A stretch of 64,000 nucleotides of DNA from Kytococcus sedentarius DSM 20547 (GCF_000023925.1 NC_013169.1:1240001-1304000); one strand, 5' to 3'; shown: positions 49,432-59,718, counted from the stretch's first letter. Program-made: numbers and translations. Notes: generated by a model not told the origin, from the letters alone.

Positions 49432-49977
49432 GTGACCACCGGACCGGCGACCTCAGACCACCCCGGGCAGGAGGCGACGCCCCTGCCCGGGGTGGTCTGG
49501 GCCGTGGACGTGGGCCTGGCCCGCGTCGGGGTGGCCAGCGGCGACCCCGACGGTGTCCTGGCGACCCCGGTGGAGACCGTCGCGGTGGCCCCGGGTCTTA
49601 CCGCCCTCGACCGGGTGGTCCAGCTCGTCCGCCAGGAGGAGCGCTCCACGGGCGTCGTGGTGGGCCTGCCCCGCCACCTCGACGGGCACGAAAGCACCTC
49701 GGCCGTCGAGGCGCGCCGCTGGGCCACGGCTCTGGCGTCCCGGCTGGGCCCCACGGTCCGGGTCTGGCTGGTCGACGAGCGCCTGAGCACCGTGGCCGCC
49801 TCGCGCGGCATGCGGGAGGCTGGTGTTCGTGCGAAAGAGCAGCGCACCCGCATCGACCAGGCCGCCGCGGTCGAGATCCTGCAGATGTCCCTCGATGCAT
49901 GGCGTCGGGGCTCTAGAATCGGCGAGCTGGTCCCCGGTCGCAAGCCGCGCAGTCGAGCGGCCGGCAGGACTCCGTGA
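49432..49977 (+). CDS. ruvX: RuvX/YqgF family RNase H-fold nuclease
   Basis: A putative Holliday-junction resolvase or 5' pre-16S processing nuclease with an RNase H fold, 181 residues. Motifs: VVWAVDVGLARVGVASGDP (first Asp), VVVGLPRHLDGHES and VWLVDERLSTVAASRGM (Glu and neighbours), then RIDQAAAVEILQ (last Asp). GTG 49432 lies 5 nt after alaS, and its stop overlaps the mltG GTG. The C-terminal 20 residues are a basic tail. The exact in vivo role of the family differs between species. Confidence 0.9.
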   Translation: MTTGPATSDHPGQEATPLPGVVWAVDVGLARVGVASGDPDGVLATPVETVAVAPGLTALDRVVQLVRQEERSTGVVVGLPRHLDGHESTSAVEARRWATALASRLGPTVRVWLVDERLSTVAASRGMREAGVRAKEQRTRIDQAAAVEILQMSLDAWRRGSRIGELVPGRKPRSRAAGRTP

Positions 49978-51113
49978 GCACCCCCCGAGGACAGGAGCCA
50001 CCGCGCATGGCAGAGCACCGCCGCAGCAGCCGTCTGCGCCGCTCCGCGCCCCCGCGCCCGCCGCGGGCCCAGGTGGCCGCGGTGATGGTGGGCGCTCTCG
50101 CCTTGACCGGTGTGGGCTCGGCCCTGACCTGGGACACGCTCGCCCCGGCCCTGTCCGCGGTGGCCATCCCGGACCTGGGCAGCCACCCCGACTACGAGGG
50201 GGAGGGGCACGGCGAGAAGATGGTCAAGGTCCCCGAGGGGTCCAGTGGCTTCGAGGTCGGGCGCATCCTGGCCGAGAACGACGTCGTGGCCTCCGCGCCG
50301 GCCTTCAACGAGCTCGCGCGGCTCGAGCCCCGCATCGAGCGGCTGCAGCCCGGCACCTACGTGATGAAGAACGAGATGAGCTCGGTCGCGGCGATCGAGG
50401 CCCTGCTCGACGAGGGCAACCTGCGGGTCGACAAGGTGACGGTGCCCGAGGGGCTGTGGGTGGACGAGACCTTTGACCGCCTGGCGAAGGGTACCGACGT
50501 CCCGCGGGAGGACTACGACGCCCTGGAGCCCGCGGACGTGGGTCTGCCCGAGGAGGCCGGCGGGGAGTTCGAGGGCTGGCTGTTCCCCTCCACCTACAAC
50601 TTCGACATCGACGACGACGCGCGCACCCAGGTGCGCAAGATGGTCGAGCAGACGCAGACCGAGCTCCGGCGCGAGGAGGTGGCCCGCAAGGACTGGCAGC
50701 GGATGCTGACCGTCGCGTCCATCGTGGAGGCCGAGAGCTCCGGCCAGGCGGACCGCGGCAAGGTCGCCTCGGTGGTGTTCAACCGGCTCGAGCAGGACAT
50801 GCCGCTGGGGATGGACTCCACCATCCACTTCATCCACCGGGAGCGTGGCCGCGCGGCCACCTCCACGGAGCAGCGGAAGGCCGACAGCCCGTACAACACC
50901 TACGAGCGCACAGGCCTGCCGCCCGGACCGATCAACAGCCCCGGACGGGCCGCCCTGGACGCCGCGGTGGACCCCGACGACACGGACTTCCTCTACTTCG
51001 TGGCGGTGAACCCGCTGACCGGGGAGACGAAGTTCTCGCAGACCTTGGGCGAGCACCAGCGGTACGTGGAGATGTTCAACCGGTGGTGCCAGCAGAACGA
51101 GGAGATGTGTTGA
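49974..51113 (+). CDS. mltG: Endolytic transglycosylase MltG
   Basis: A membrane-anchored enzyme that cleaves nascent peptidoglycan and ends glycan strand synthesis. The 379-residue protein has an Arg-rich cytoplasmic N-terminus, one membrane segment (residues 28-45) and a YceG domain: a LysM-like part (MVKVPEGSSGFEVGRILAEN) and the catalytic region LTVASIVEAESSGQADRGKV, whose Glu is the catalytic acid, then NTYERTGLPPGPINSPG and FLYFVAVNPLTG. GTG 49974 overlaps the ruvX stop; the TTG of aroE overlaps its own stop. Confidence 0.93.
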   Translation: MSTPRGQEPPRMAEHRRSSRLRRSAPPRPPRAQVAAVMVGALALTGVGSALTWDTLAPALSAVAIPDLGSHPDYEGEGHGEKMVKVPEGSSGFEVGRILAENDVVASAPAFNELARLEPRIERLQPGTYVMKNEMSSVAAIEALLDEGNLRVDKVTVPEGLWVDETFDRLAKGTDVPREDYDALEPADVGLPEEAGGEFEGWLFPSTYNFDIDDDARTQVRKMVEQTQTELRREEVARKDWQRMLTVASIVEAESSGQADRGKVASVVFNRLEQDMPLGMDSTIHFIHRERGRAATSTEQRKADSPYNTYERTGLPPGPINSPGRAALDAAVDPDDTDFLYFVAVNPLTGETKFSQTLGEHQRYVEMFNRWCQQNEEMC

Positions 51114-52114
51114 GCGAGCCCCCGGGCACGGGTGGTGCAGCGGGCCGGGCGCCGCACGCGGTCGTCGTGGGTTCCCCGGTGGCGCACTCGCTCTCGCCGC
51201 TGCTGCACCGTGCGGCCTGGCAGGAGCTGGGTCTGGGGGCGGGGAGCTACGAGCGCGTCGAGGTGCCCGCGGGAGAGCTGGCGCAGAGCGTCGAGCGCCT
51301 GCACTCGCGCGAGCAGGTGACAGCGCTGTCGGTCACGATGCCGCTCAAGGAGGAGGCCCTCGCCCTGGGGCTCGCGGGCGCGGGTGCGTCGGAGGTGGCC
51401 GTCCTGGCCGGCGGGGCGAACACGCTCGTGCTGGGCGGTGACGGGTGGGCCGCGAGCAACACCGACGTGCCGGCGCTGGCGCGCGTGATCGGCCGGGCCT
51501 GCGGGCAGCGGTCCACTCCGGGGGCCGACCCGGCCGCACCGCACGAGTCCGAAGTGGTGCCGGGGGAGGTAGTGCTGCTCGGGTCGGGTGCCACGGCCCG
51601 TTCGGGGCTGTTGGCGCTGCACTGGTGCGGCGCGCGGGAGGTCACGGTGGCGGTGCGCGACGCGGTCCGCCGGGACTTCTCGCGGCTGGCCGACGAGCTC
51701 GGCATCCGGGTGGCGGTGGTGCGCCTGGACGCCCTGGCGCCGACGCTGCGCGAGGCGACGGCTGCACCGGGCAGCCTGCTCGTGGTGAACACCCTGCCCG
51801 CCGGCTGGTGGGAGACCCTGGCGGCGCCCGCCTGGGCACCCGGTGGGCGGGCGCACGGGGGGCTGCACCAGCGGGACGCCCCCGGGCCGGATCACCCGGC
51901 GGCGGGGGTCGTGTGGGTGGACGCCCAGTACGCAGGCTGGCCGCACCCGTGGGCGGCGGCCGCCGAGGACGCCGGGGCTCAGGTGCTCAGCGGATTGCAC
52001 ATGCTCGTGGAGCAGGCCGTGGACCAGGTGGAGCTCATGACCGGCCTGCGCCCCACGGCCGAGGCCACCGCCTCCCTGCTGCCGCCGGAGCTCCGCGCGC
52101 TGCATAGGGTGTGA
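51110..52114 (+). CDS. aroE: Shikimate dehydrogenase
   Basis: Reduces 3-dehydroshikimate to shikimate with NADPH. The 334-residue protein has the substrate-binding [12 protein letters not shown] and [13 protein letters not shown] (catalytic Lys), NTDVPAL (catalytic Asp partner), a Rossmann [20 protein letters not shown] and the final [21 protein letters not shown] 51110 overlaps the mltG stop, the most economical start; no other start gives a better N-terminus. It is longer than typical AroE (270-290) through loops near residues 130-150 and 240-265. Confidence 0.9.
   Translation: MSEPPGTGGAAGRAPHAVVVGSPVAHSLSPLLHRAAWQELGLGAGSYERVEVPAGELAQSVERLHSREQVTALSVTMPLKEEALALGLAGAGASEVAVLAGGANTLVLGGDGWAASNTDVPALARVIGRACGQRSTPGADPAAPHESEVVPGEVVLLGSGATARSGLLALHWCGAREVTVAVRDAVRRDFSRLADELGIRVAVVRLDALAPTLREATAAPGSLLVVNTLPAGWWETLAAPAWAPGGRAHGGLHQRDAPGPDHPAAGVVWVDAQYAGWPHPWAAAAEDAGAQVLSGLHMLVEQAVDQVELMTGLRPTAEATASLLPPELRALHRV
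52105..52110 (+). promoter_or_regulatory. -10 box of aroC (leaderless)
   Basis: TAGGGT lies 6 nt upstream of ATG 52117, inside the last codons of aroE. This gives aroC a promoter of its own within the cluster. Confidence 0.5.
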
Positions 52115-52116
52115 CC

Positions 52117-53355
52117 ATGCTGAGGTGGTTGACGGCCGGAGAGTCGCACGGAGAAGCCCTGACCGGGGTCCTCGAGGGAGTGCCCGCCGGGGTCGGGGTG
52201 ACCACGGAGGACCTCGCGGGCGCCTTGGGGCGGCGACGGCTCGGGTACGGCCGGGGGGCCCGCATGTCCTTCGAGGCCGACCGGGTCACCCTCATCGGGG
52301 GTGTGCGCCACGGGGTCACGATGGGCTCGCCGGTCGCCCTGCGCATCGACAACACCGAGTGGCCCAAGTGGCAGGCGGTGATGTCTGCCGACCCGGTGCC
52401 GCCGGAGTCGCTGCAGGTCGATGCGGGGCGCGGCGACGAGCGCGAGGTCGCGCGGAACCGTCCGCTGACGCGGCCGCGCCCCGGTCATGCGGACCTGGCG
52501 GGCATGCAGAAGTACGGGCTCGACGAGGCGCGTCCGGTCCTGGAGCGCGCGAGTGCTCGGGAGACCGCGGCCCGGGTGGCTCTCGGAGAGGTCGCCCGGC
52601 AGGCGCTGGGAGCACTCGGCATCGAGCTGGGCAGCCACGTGGTGGCGCTCGGCGGGGTGCACGTCCCGGACGGTGTGTTGGACCGCGCGGCGTTGGGTGA
52701 CCTGACCACCGATGGGGGGCGCGCCCGCATCGACGCCGACCCGGTCCGCTGCGGGGACCCGGCGACCGCGGCCACGATGGTGGAGCGCGTCGACGAGGCG
52801 AAGCGCGCGGGCGACACCCTCGGCGGGGTGGTGGAGGTCGTCGTGGCCGGGCTGCCGTCGGGGCTGGGCTCCCACGTGCACGGCGACCGCAGGCTCGACG
52901 CGCAGCTCGCGGGGGCACTCATGTCCATCCAGGCGATCAAGGGGGTGGAGCTCGGCGACGGCTTCGACGTGGCCGACCAGCCCGGCAGTGCCGCCCACGA
53001 CGAGATGGAGTGGGACGAGGGCGCCATCCGCCGGGTGACCGACCGGTCCGGTGGGGTCGAGGGCGGCATGTCCACCGGCGAGCTACTGCGTGTACGCGCG
53101 GCGATGAAGCCGATCAGCACGGTGCCGCGGGCCCTGCGGACGGTGGACGTCGCGACCGGGGAGGCCGCGACGGCCCACCACCAGCGCTCCGACGTGTGCG
53201 CGGTGCCGGCTGCGGGCGTCGTGGCCGAGGCCGAGGTGGCCCTGGTGCTGCTGCGGGCGGTGCTGGAGAAGTTCGGGGGCGACCACCTCGAGGACACCCG
53301 GGCGGCCGTGGAGCACTACCGCCGGCGCCTGGCCGGCATGGGTGGCCGGCCATGA
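52117..53355 (+). CDS. aroC: Chorismate synthase
   Basis: Last enzyme of the shikimate pathway, FMN-dependent, 412 residues. It begins [20 protein letters not shown], the family's standard N-terminus, followed by [40 protein letters not shown] (nearby FMN/substrate residues), [18 protein letters not shown] and the late [23 protein letters not shown] 52117 is preferred to the GTG at 52111, which lies in the spacer after the -10 box. Its stop overlaps the next ATG (ATGA). Confidence 0.95.
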   Translation: MLRWLTAGESHGEALTGVLEGVPAGVGVTTEDLAGALGRRRLGYGRGARMSFEADRVTLIGGVRHGVTMGSPVALRIDNTEWPKWQAVMSADPVPPESLQVDAGRGDEREVARNRPLTRPRPGHADLAGMQKYGLDEARPVLERASARETAARVALGEVARQALGALGIELGSHVVALGGVHVPDGVLDRAALGDLTTDGGRARIDADPVRCGDPATAATMVERVDEAKRAGDTLGGVVEVVVAGLPSGLGSHVHGDRRLDAQLAGALMSIQAIKGVELGDGFDVADQPGSAAHDEMEWDEGAIRRVTDRSGGVEGGMSTGELLRVRAAMKPISTVPRALRTVDVATGEAATAHHQRSDVCAVPAAGVVAEAEVALVLLRAVLEKFGGDHLEDTRAAVEHYRRRLAGMGGRP

Positions 53356-55133
53356 CGCGACGGCGCCGCCGGGAGTTCGGATGGTTCTCCCACGGTGCTC
53401 CCCAGCAGGCCGGGTGGCACCGCACGGGGCGCCTGCCCTGGCAGCGGGTGTCCCTCGAGCCCACACCGGCCGAGGTCGTGCTCATCGGGCCGCCGGGGGT
53501 GGGCAAGTCCAGCGTGGCCAAGCTGCTGGCGGGGTCGTCCCGCACCGTCATCGACACCGATCGTCAGGTGGCTGAGCGCGCGGGGTGCAGCATCCCCGAG
53601 ATCTTCGAGCGCCACGGCCAGGAGCACTTCCGGGCCCTGGAGGCCGAGGTGGTGCGCGAGGCCGTCACCACGAACGGGGGTTCCCTGCGGGCTGGTGGGG
53701 TGGTGAGCCTGGGCGGCGGGGCGGTCATGACCCATGCCGTGCAGGAGGTGCTGCGCGAGCACGCCGCCGCCGGCCGGGCCGTCATCTGGCTGCAGGTGGA
53801 CCCCGAGGCGATGGCAGAGCGTCTCGGCGAAGGGGGCCGCCCCCTCCTGGCCGGGGACCCCGAGGAGGCACTGATTCGCTGGCGCACCCTGGAGGCCGCT
53901 CGCCGCGACACCTACGCGGAGCTGGCCACGCACGTGATCGACACGACCGGGCGCCCGGCCCACGAGGTGGCGGCTGTCCTCCGGCAACGGCTCGACGAGC
54001 CACTCCACGGGCCGGTGGCCGCGCACGCGGGGCTGCGGGTCTCGGTGTCCACGAGCACCGGCCAGGACTACCCGGTGGCGATCGGCCACCGGGCGCTCCG
54101 GGAGCTGCCCGACCTCCTGACTGCGACCGGCGGCGTGCCCCACCGCGCGCTCGTGGTGCACCAGCCGGACGTTCAGGACGCTGTGGAATCGGTGGCCGAC
54201 ACGCTGACGGCGTTGGGCACACAGGTGCACCGTCACCGCATCGAGCCCGCCGAGCCGGGCAAGAGCCTGGCCGGCGTCGCCGGCATCTGGGAGGCCTGCG
54301 CCGGCGCGGGGCTCGACCGGCACGACCTGCTGGTCGCCGTCGGGGGAGGGGCTGCCACGGACGTCACCGGCTTCGCCGCGGCCACCTGGATGCGGGGTGT
54401 CGACGTCGTGCACGTGCCGACCACCCTGTTGGCGATGGTGGACGCCTCCGTCGGCGGGAAGACCGGCATCAACACTGCCGCGGGCAAGAACCTGGTGGGG
54501 GCCTTCCACCAGCCGCGGGCCGTGGTGGCCGACCTGGACCTGCTGGGCGGCCTGCCGACCGACGACGTGCGTGCGGGCCTGGCCGAGGTCGTCAAGTGCG
54601 GCTACATCGACTCGGCGGACCTGGACGGGCGGGAGATCCTCGACCTGGTCCGGCAGGGGGCCCGGAGGGGGGAGGACCCGCGCGACTGGCCCTTCCTGGC
54701 CGAGCTCGTGCGCCGCGCGCTGCGGGTGAAGGCGCGGGCGGTGGCCGCCGACACCCGGGAGGCCGGCGTGCGGGAGCACCTGAACTTCGGGCACACCCTG
54801 GGCCACGCGCTGGAGAAGCTGGAGGACTACCGCCTGCGCCACGGCGATGCGGTGGCGATCGGCATGGTCTATGGCGCAGCGCTGGGGGAGGAGCTGGACC
54901 TGTGGCCCGGGACGCAGGAGGTACGCGAGCTGCTCACGGCGGTGGGCCTGCCCACGCACTATCGCGGCGCGGCGAGGTGGCCCGAGGTGCGGGCCGCGAT
55001 GGCCGGGGACAAGAAGGCACGCGCCGGCACCCTGCGCTTCGTGCTGCTGGCCGAGGCCTGTGAGCCGGTCACCCGGGAGGTGGCCGACGAGGAGGCGCTG
55101 GAGCGGGCGTGGGGGGCCGTGAGCCCGGCCTGA
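53352..55133 (+). CDS. aroKB: Bifunctional shikimate kinase / 3-dehydroquinate synthase fusion (AroK-AroB)
   Basis: One uninterrupted 593-residue frame carries two shikimate-pathway enzymes. After a 40-residue Arg/Trp-rich extension, residues 42-220 are shikimate kinase: [18 protein letters not shown] (Walker A), [32 protein letters not shown] and [10 protein letters not shown]. From about residue 225 to the end is dehydroquinate synthase: [20 protein letters not shown] (NAD site), [32 protein letters not shown] and [19 protein letters not shown] (metal ligands). All key residues are present in both halves. The steps are not consecutive (AroB is step 2, AroK step 5). The ATG overlaps the aroC stop. 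In most actinobacteria the two are separate neighbouring genes. Confidence 0.93.
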   Translation: MTRRRRREFGWFSHGAPQQAGWHRTGRLPWQRVSLEPTPAEVVLIGPPGVGKSSVAKLLAGSSRTVIDTDRQVAERAGCSIPEIFERHGQEHFRALEAEVVREAVTTNGGSLRAGGVVSLGGGAVMTHAVQEVLREHAAAGRAVIWLQVDPEAMAERLGEGGRPLLAGDPEEALIRWRTLEAARRDTYAELATHVIDTTGRPAHEVAAVLRQRLDEPLHGPVAAHAGLRVSVSTSTGQDYPVAIGHRALRELPDLLTATGGVPHRALVVHQPDVQDAVESVADTLTALGTQVHRHRIEPAEPGKSLAGVAGIWEACAGAGLDRHDLLVAVGGGAATDVTGFAAATWMRGVDVVHVPTTLLAMVDASVGGKTGINTAAGKNLVGAFHQPRAVVADLDLLGGLPTDDVRAGLAEVVKCGYIDSADLDGREILDLVRQGARRGEDPRDWPFLAELVRRALRVKARAVAADTREAGVREHLNFGHTLGHALEKLEDYRLRHGDAVAIGMVYGAALGEELDLWPGTQEVRELLTAVGLPTHYRGAARWPEVRAAMAGDKKARAGTLRFVLLAEACEPVTREVADEEALERAWGAVSPA

Positions 55134-55198
55134 GGCGGACCCCCGGCCGGGGACGCAGCAGAGTGTTCCCGGGCCGGGGGAGCGACGCCGGACAACAC

Positions 55199-55238
55199 GC
55201 CGGAGGGCGGGCCCGCTGGTGCGGACCCGCCCTCCGGC
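55199..55238. terminator. Bidirectional terminator between aroKB and the second importer operon
   Basis: A 13-bp perfect stem (55199-55211 with 55226-55238), one mismatch and a further 4 bp enclose a TGGT loop between two convergent transcription units. Confidence 0.75.
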
Positions 55239-55257
55239 AGTGTGGTGCGGCAGTGCC

Positions 55258-56529
55258 TCAGCGGACCGCCTCGACCACGTGGCGCTCCTCGGAGAAGATG
55301 CACCGGCTCGGGTGGTCGGTGCCCTCGCGGATCTCCAGCTGCGGGTCGCTCGTGGCACACAGCTCCACGGCCTTCCAGCAGCGGGTGCGGAAGCGGCAGC
55401 CCGACGGCGGGTTGGCCGGGGAGGGCACGTCGCCCTCGAGGCGGATCTGGTTGCGCTTGCCACGCAGCTCGGGGTCCGGCACCGGCACCGCGGAGAGCAG
55501 CGCCTGGGTGTACGGGTGCACCGGGCGGCCGTAGATCTGGTCCTCGTCGCCGAGCTCCACCATGCGGCCCAGGTACATCACGGCTACGCGGTCGGAGATG
55601 TGGCGCACCACCGAGAGGTCGTGGGCGATGAAGATGTAGGAGAGCCCCAGCTCGTCCTGCAGCTCCTCCATCAGGTTCACCACCTGCGCCTGCACCGACA
55701 CGTCGAGCGCGGAGACCGGCTCGTCGCAGACGATGACCTCGGGGTTCAGGGCCAGGCCGCGGGCGATGCCGATGCGCTGACGCTGACCACCGGAGAACTG
55801 GTGCGGGTAGCGGTTGATGTGCTCCGGGTTGAGGCCCACCAGGTCGATGAGCTCCTTAACGCGTGCCGTCCGCTTGCCGCGGGGGAGCACGTCGGTGTGG
55901 ATGCGGAACGGCTCGGCGATGATGTCGCCCACCGTCATGCGCGGGTCCAGGGAGGTATACGGGTCTTGCAGCACCATCTGGACGTTGCGCCGCATCTCGC
56001 GGAACTCGCGGGAGTTCATGGACGAGATGTCCTGGCCCTTGTAGAAGAGCTCACCCTCGGTGGGCTTCTCCAGGGACATGATGAGGCGTCCGAGCGTGGA
56101 CTTGCCACAGCCGGACTCTCCCACCACGCCCAGGGTCTCGCCGCGGTACAGGTCGAAGTCCACACCGTCGACGGCGCGGACGTGGCCGTACACGCGCTTG
56201 AAGACACCCTTGGTCAGCGGGTAGTGCCGCTTCAGCCCACGCCCACTGATGACGGGGGTCTCACCCAGGCGGTCCTTGCGGACACCCGTGGCGACGACCT
56301 CGTCGACATTGGTCTCCACGGCACGGGCCGGGACCCCGGGGTTGTTCGGGTTCTCCGCCGAGTGGTCACGGTTCCAGTCCGCGTCGGTGGCCGAGCCGGT
56401 GGTCGCTTGCAGGGTGGCCGCGTCCGGGCGGTCGGCGGCCGTCGCTCCGGCGGGCTGCCCTGCGGTCTCGGTGGTTCGGACCTCCTGCGGGTCCCGGGCG
56501 TCCTCAGGACGCAACGCGCTGGCTCCCAT
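55258..56529 (-). CDS. Peptide ABC transporter ATP-binding protein, DppF/OppF type (second importer)
   Basis: A 423-residue ATPase subunit. ATG 56529 follows AAGGAG (56542-56537) on the minus strand. The first 95 residues are a low-complexity extension ([20 protein letters not shown] and similar), unusual for the family. Then [20 protein letters not shown], Walker [33 protein letters not shown], signature [15 protein letters not shown], Walker [15 protein letters not shown] and [19 protein letters not shown]. The C-terminal domain carries [15 protein letters not shown]. It overlaps the upstream ATPase gene by 26 nt and is the last gene of the operon. Confidence 0.92.
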   Translation of the reverse strand: MGASALRPEDARDPQEVRTTETAGQPAGATAADRPDAATLQATTGSATDADWNRDHSAENPNNPGVPARAVETNVDEVVATGVRKDRLGETPVISGRGLKRHYPLTKGVFKRVYGHVRAVDGVDFDLYRGETLGVVGESGCGKSTLGRLIMSLEKPTEGELFYKGQDISSMNSREFREMRRNVQMVLQDPYTSLDPRMTVGDIIAEPFRIHTDVLPRGKRTARVKELIDLVGLNPEHINRYPHQFSGGQRQRIGIARGLALNPEVIVCDEPVSALDVSVQAQVVNLMEELQDELGLSYIFIAHDLSVVRHISDRVAVMYLGRMVELGDEDQIYGRPVHPYTQALLSAVPVPDPELRGKRNQIRLEGDVPSPANPPSGCRFRTRCWKAVELCATSDPQLEIREGTDHPSRCIFSEERHVVEAVR

Positions 56530-57583
56530 CGAGCGTCTCCTTCCAGAAGTGGCACGCCGAGGCGCGCTCCGGGGTGAACTGCGCCAACGGCGGCGGCGGG
56601 TCCGCGCGGCAGATGTCCTGCGCATACGGGCACCGCGGGTTGAAGGCACATCCCGGGGGGATGTTCGTGAGCATCGGGGGCAGTCCCTCGATGACGGTGA
56701 GCTTCTGACCCTTCTGGTCCACGCGCGGGATGGAGGCCAGGAGGCGCTCGGTGTAAGGGTGGGCCGGGTTCTTGTAGAGCTCGCGGGCCGGCGCCTGCTC
56801 GACGATGCGCCCGGCGTACATCACCGCGATCTGATCGGCGACGTCGGCCACCACACCCAGGTCGTGGGTGATGAGGATCAGGCCCATGTTCATCTCGCTC
56901 TGGAGCTCTCCGAGGAGCTCCATCACCTGGGCCTGCACGGTCACGTCGAGGGCCGTGGTGGGCTCGTCGGCGATCAGCACCTCGGGGTCCAGCGCGATCG
57001 CCATGGCGATCATGATGCGCTGGCGCATACCACCGGAGAACTCGTGCGGGTAGTTGTTCACCCGCTCGCGGGCCGCAGGGATGCGCACGCGGTCCATCAG
57101 CTCGATGGCGCGCTCCGTCGCCTCCTTCTTGCCCATCTTGCGGTGCACGCGGAACATCTCCGCGATCTGCGCACCGACGGGGAAGACGGGGTTCAGGGCC
57201 GAGAGGGAGTCCTGGAAGATCATGGAGATCTTCTCGCCGCGGTACAGCCGGCGCTCGGACTCCTTCATGGCCAGCAGGTCCTTGCCACGGAAGCGGACCT
57301 CACCGCCGGTGATCTTGCCGGGAGGCGAGTCGAGGATGCCCATGACGGCCTGGGCCGTCACGGACTTGCCCGACCCGGACTCACCCAGGACGGCCAGGGT
57401 CTCCCCGGCGCGCAGGGTGTAGTTCACGCCGTTCACCGCCCGGGCCACACCGGCCTTGGTGCGGAACTCCACGTGGAGGTCGTCGACCTCGAGGAGCACC
57501 TCGCCCTTGGCGGCACGGTTCGCGACGGGGACACCCTGGGTGCGGGTGCTGGCGGGTCGCTGCGCAGGGTTCTTGTCTGTCAT
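56504..57583 (-). CDS. Peptide ABC transporter ATP-binding protein, DppD/OppD type (second importer)
   Basis: A 359-residue ATPase subunit. ATG 57583 (MTDKNPAQRP) is chosen because AGGAGC (57595-57590) lies 6 nt upstream; ATG 57598 is in frame and overlaps the permease stop. Walker A GESGSGKSVTAQAVMG, IFQDSLSALNPVFPVGAQI, signature FSGGMRQRIMIAMAI, Walker B VLIADEPTTALDVT and LITHDLGVVADVADQIAVMY are intact. The C-terminal domain has GCAFNPRCPYAQDIC and a later Cys (ASACHFW), possible Fe-S ligands as in some OppD proteins. Confidence 0.92.
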   Translation of the reverse strand: MTDKNPAQRPASTRTQGVPVANRAAKGEVLLEVDDLHVEFRTKAGVARAVNGVNYTLRAGETLAVLGESGSGKSVTAQAVMGILDSPPGKITGGEVRFRGKDLLAMKESERRLYRGEKISMIFQDSLSALNPVFPVGAQIAEMFRVHRKMGKKEATERAIELMDRVRIPAARERVNNYPHEFSGGMRQRIMIAMAIALDPEVLIADEPTTALDVTVQAQVMELLGELQSEMNMGLILITHDLGVVADVADQIAVMYAGRIVEQAPARELYKNPAHPYTERLLASIPRVDQKGQKLTVIEGLPPMLTNIPPGCAFNPRCPYAQDICRADPPPPLAQFTPERASACHFWKETLDGSQRVAS

Positions 57584-57594
57584 GTCGTTGCTCC

Positions 57595-58638
57595 TCATCG
57601 CAGCTTCGGGTCGAGGGCGTCACGGACGGCGTCACCGAGGAGCATGAAGCTCAGCACGCAGACCGAGAGCGCCAGCGACGGCCAGAACATGATCATCGGG
57701 TGGGTGCGCAGCACACGCTGGGCGTTGGAGATGTCACCACCCCAGGAGACGGTCGCCTCGGTGTCCAGACCGATGCCCAGGTAGCTCAGGGTGGCCTCGG
57801 AGACGATGAACATGCCCAGCGAGATCGTCGCGATGACGATCACCGGCGCGATGGCGTTGGGGATGATGTGCGTGGTGATGATGCGCCAGGTGCTGGCGCC
57901 CATCGACCGCGCCGCGGTCACGTAGTCGGCCTGCTTGGCCTGCAGCACCGCGCCGCGCATGATGCGGGCGACGCTCGTCCAACCGAAGATCACCAGCATC
58001 AGGGCGACGGTGGGGATGTTGCGCCCCAGCCAGCCCAGACCGGGCAGGTCGATGTGCTCGACCATCGACATGACCACGATGCCGGCGAGCAGCAGCGGGA
58101 TGGCCAGGAAGGTGTCCAGGATGCGCGAGAGCACCGCATCGATCCAGCCACCGAAGTAGCCGGCGATGGCGCCGATGGCACCGCCCAACAGCACCACGCC
58201 GAGGGTGGTGAGCACGCCGACGGAGATGGACGCACGGGCACCGTGCACCACGCGCGCGAAGATGTCGTGGCCCTGCTGGTCGAAGCCCAGCGGGTGGCCG
58301 TCGCGGGCCGGCTCGAGGCTGTCCATGATGTTCTGCGCCTGGGGGTCCACGGAGGTGAAGATCCCCGGGAACAGTGCCATCACCATCATGAGCAGCATCA
58401 GCACGAGGCTGATGATGAACATGGGGTTGCGGATGAGGTCGGCCGCCGCGTCCTGCGCCAGGCTGCGCGGCTTGCCCACGTTGGCGTTCGGGTCATCCGC
58501 GGGTGCGCCGCCGTCGGTCCGCTCGTTCTGGGCGGGGTCCGCCGAGAGCTGGTCGGAGTCGACGCGGCTGGCGCGCTCGTGCTCGAGGTCGAACTCCTCG
58601 GCCTCGAGCTGGGCTTCGTGCTGGTTTCGTTCAGTCAA
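57595..58638 (-). CDS. Peptide ABC transporter permease, DppC/OppC type (second importer)
   Basis: A 347-residue permease. A hydrophilic, acidic N-terminus of about 72 residues (QHEAQLEAEEFDLEHERASR and on) precedes six membrane segments. HPLGFDQQGHDIFARVVHGA is the OppC signature, YVTAARSMGASTWRIITTHI the EAA loop, and AVRDALDPKLR the usual C-terminus. The start is a TTG at 58638, with AGGA suitably placed before it, 8 nt inside the end of the upstream permease gene; no ATG or GTG in frame would fit as well. Confidence 0.9.
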   Translation of the reverse strand: MTERNQHEAQLEAEEFDLEHERASRVDSDQLSADPAQNERTDGGAPADDPNANVGKPRSLAQDAAADLIRNPMFIISLVLMLLMMVMALFPGIFTSVDPQAQNIMDSLEPARDGHPLGFDQQGHDIFARVVHGARASISVGVLTTLGVVLLGGAIGAIAGYFGGWIDAVLSRILDTFLAIPLLLAGIVVMSMVEHIDLPGLGWLGRNIPTVALMLVIFGWTSVARIMRGAVLQAKQADYVTAARSMGASTWRIITTHIIPNAIAPVIVIATISLGMFIVSEATLSYLGIGLDTEATVSWGGDISNAQRVLRTHPMIMFWPSLALSVCVLSFMLLGDAVRDALDPKLR

Positions 58639-59557
58639 GGCGGATCCTCGGGTCGAGCACGGCGTAGAGCAGGTCCACGATCAGGTTCGCGATGAGGTAC
58701 ACGAAGATCAGCACCGTCACGAACGAGACCACCGTGGCGTTCTCGCCGGCGTTGATAGCGCGGAAGATCTGGTTACCGACGCCCGGGACGTTGAAGATGC
58801 CCTCGGTGACGATGGCGCCACCCATGAGCGCACCCAGGTCGGTGCCCAGGAAGGTCACGACCGGGATGAGGGAGTTGCGCAACAGGTGCACGCCGATGAT
58901 GCGGTGCTTCGGCAGACCCTTGGCCAGCGCGGTCTTGACGTAGTCGGAACCCTTGTTCTCGACGATCGAGGTGCGCATGAGTCGCGTGATGTACGCAACC
59001 GAGAGCGCTGCGAGGACGATGCCGGGCAACAACAGGGCGGACCACGAGGCGTCTCCACCCACCGTGGGCTCGAAGATCTCCCAGCGCAGACCGAGGAAGA
59101 ACTGGGCCAGGAAGCCCAGGACGAACACGGGGATCGAGATGACCAACAGGGTCAGCAGCAGGGCCGCGGTGTCCAGGAAGGTGCCGTGGTTCAGACCGGC
59201 GATCAGACCGATCGGGATGCCGATGAGGACCTCGAAGGCCCAGGCGATCATCGCCAGCTTGATGGTGACCGGGAAGGTCTCCTTCATGACCTCGATGACG
59301 GGGCGGCCGGTGAAGGTCTCACCGAAGTCCAGGGTCACGATGCCCTGCAGGTAGTAGCCGTACTGCACGAGCAACGGCTCGTCGAGGTGGTACTCCTCGT
59401 TGAACCTCTGGACGAACGCCGGGTCACAGGCACGGTCGCCACACAGTGCGGCAGCGGCGTCGCCTGGAAGTCCGTAGACCATGGCGTACAGCAGCAATGT
59501 CGCCAGGATGAACACGGGGATCATCTGGAGCAATCGCCGGAGCACATAGGTACCCAC
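58631..59557 (-). CDS. Peptide ABC transporter permease, DppB/OppB type (second importer)
   Basis: A 308-residue permease starting at GTG 59557 after a clear GAGGAGAA. It begins MGTYVLRRLLQMIPVFILAT, has six membrane segments, an extracytoplasmic loop with two Cys (ALCGDRACDP), the EAA loop YVKTALAKGLPKHRIIGVHL and the C-terminal signature DLLYAVLDPRIRLD. It lies after the binding-protein gene and a strong hairpin. The 205-nt gap 59558-59762 holds that hairpin and no gene. Confidence 0.92.
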   Translation of the reverse strand: MGTYVLRRLLQMIPVFILATLLLYAMVYGLPGDAAAALCGDRACDPAFVQRFNEEYHLDEPLLVQYGYYLQGIVTLDFGETFTGRPVIEVMKETFPVTIKLAMIAWAFEVLIGIPIGLIAGLNHGTFLDTAALLLTLLVISIPVFVLGFLAQFFLGLRWEIFEPTVGGDASWSALLLPGIVLAALSVAYITRLMRTSIVENKGSDYVKTALAKGLPKHRIIGVHLLRNSLIPVVTFLGTDLGALMGGAIVTEGIFNVPGVGNQIFRAINAGENATVVSFVTVLIFVYLIANLIVDLLYAVLDPRIRLD

Positions 59558-59681
59558 AACTTCTCCTCAAGTCTTCTGGTGCACGGGGCAGGGATCGGGC
59601 CTCGCGGGGGAGCGGGGCCCATGTGCAACGCCGGAACACTACAGGCCCGGTGAGGCCCAGGTCACAGGACACGCCCTGAGA

Positions 59682-59718
59682 CGACTGTGGGGGACCCGTT
59701 CGGGGTCCCCCACAGTCG
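59682..59718 (-). terminator. Strong hairpin after the second binding-protein gene
   Basis: A perfect 16-bp stem (59682-59697 with 59703-59718) with a 5-nt loop lies just downstream of the binding-protein stop, ahead of the permease genes. No T tract. It matches in position the hairpin at 43358-43389 of the first importer. Confidence 0.7.

Noticed and set aside
53413-53423. A near T-box motif (GGTGGCACCGC) inside the aroK part of aroKB
   Set aside because: It is coding sequence with no leader, no pairing partner and no start codon downstream. It shows that parts of the T-box consensus arise by chance at this GC content, so the aspS call rests on the full motif plus its surrounding structures.
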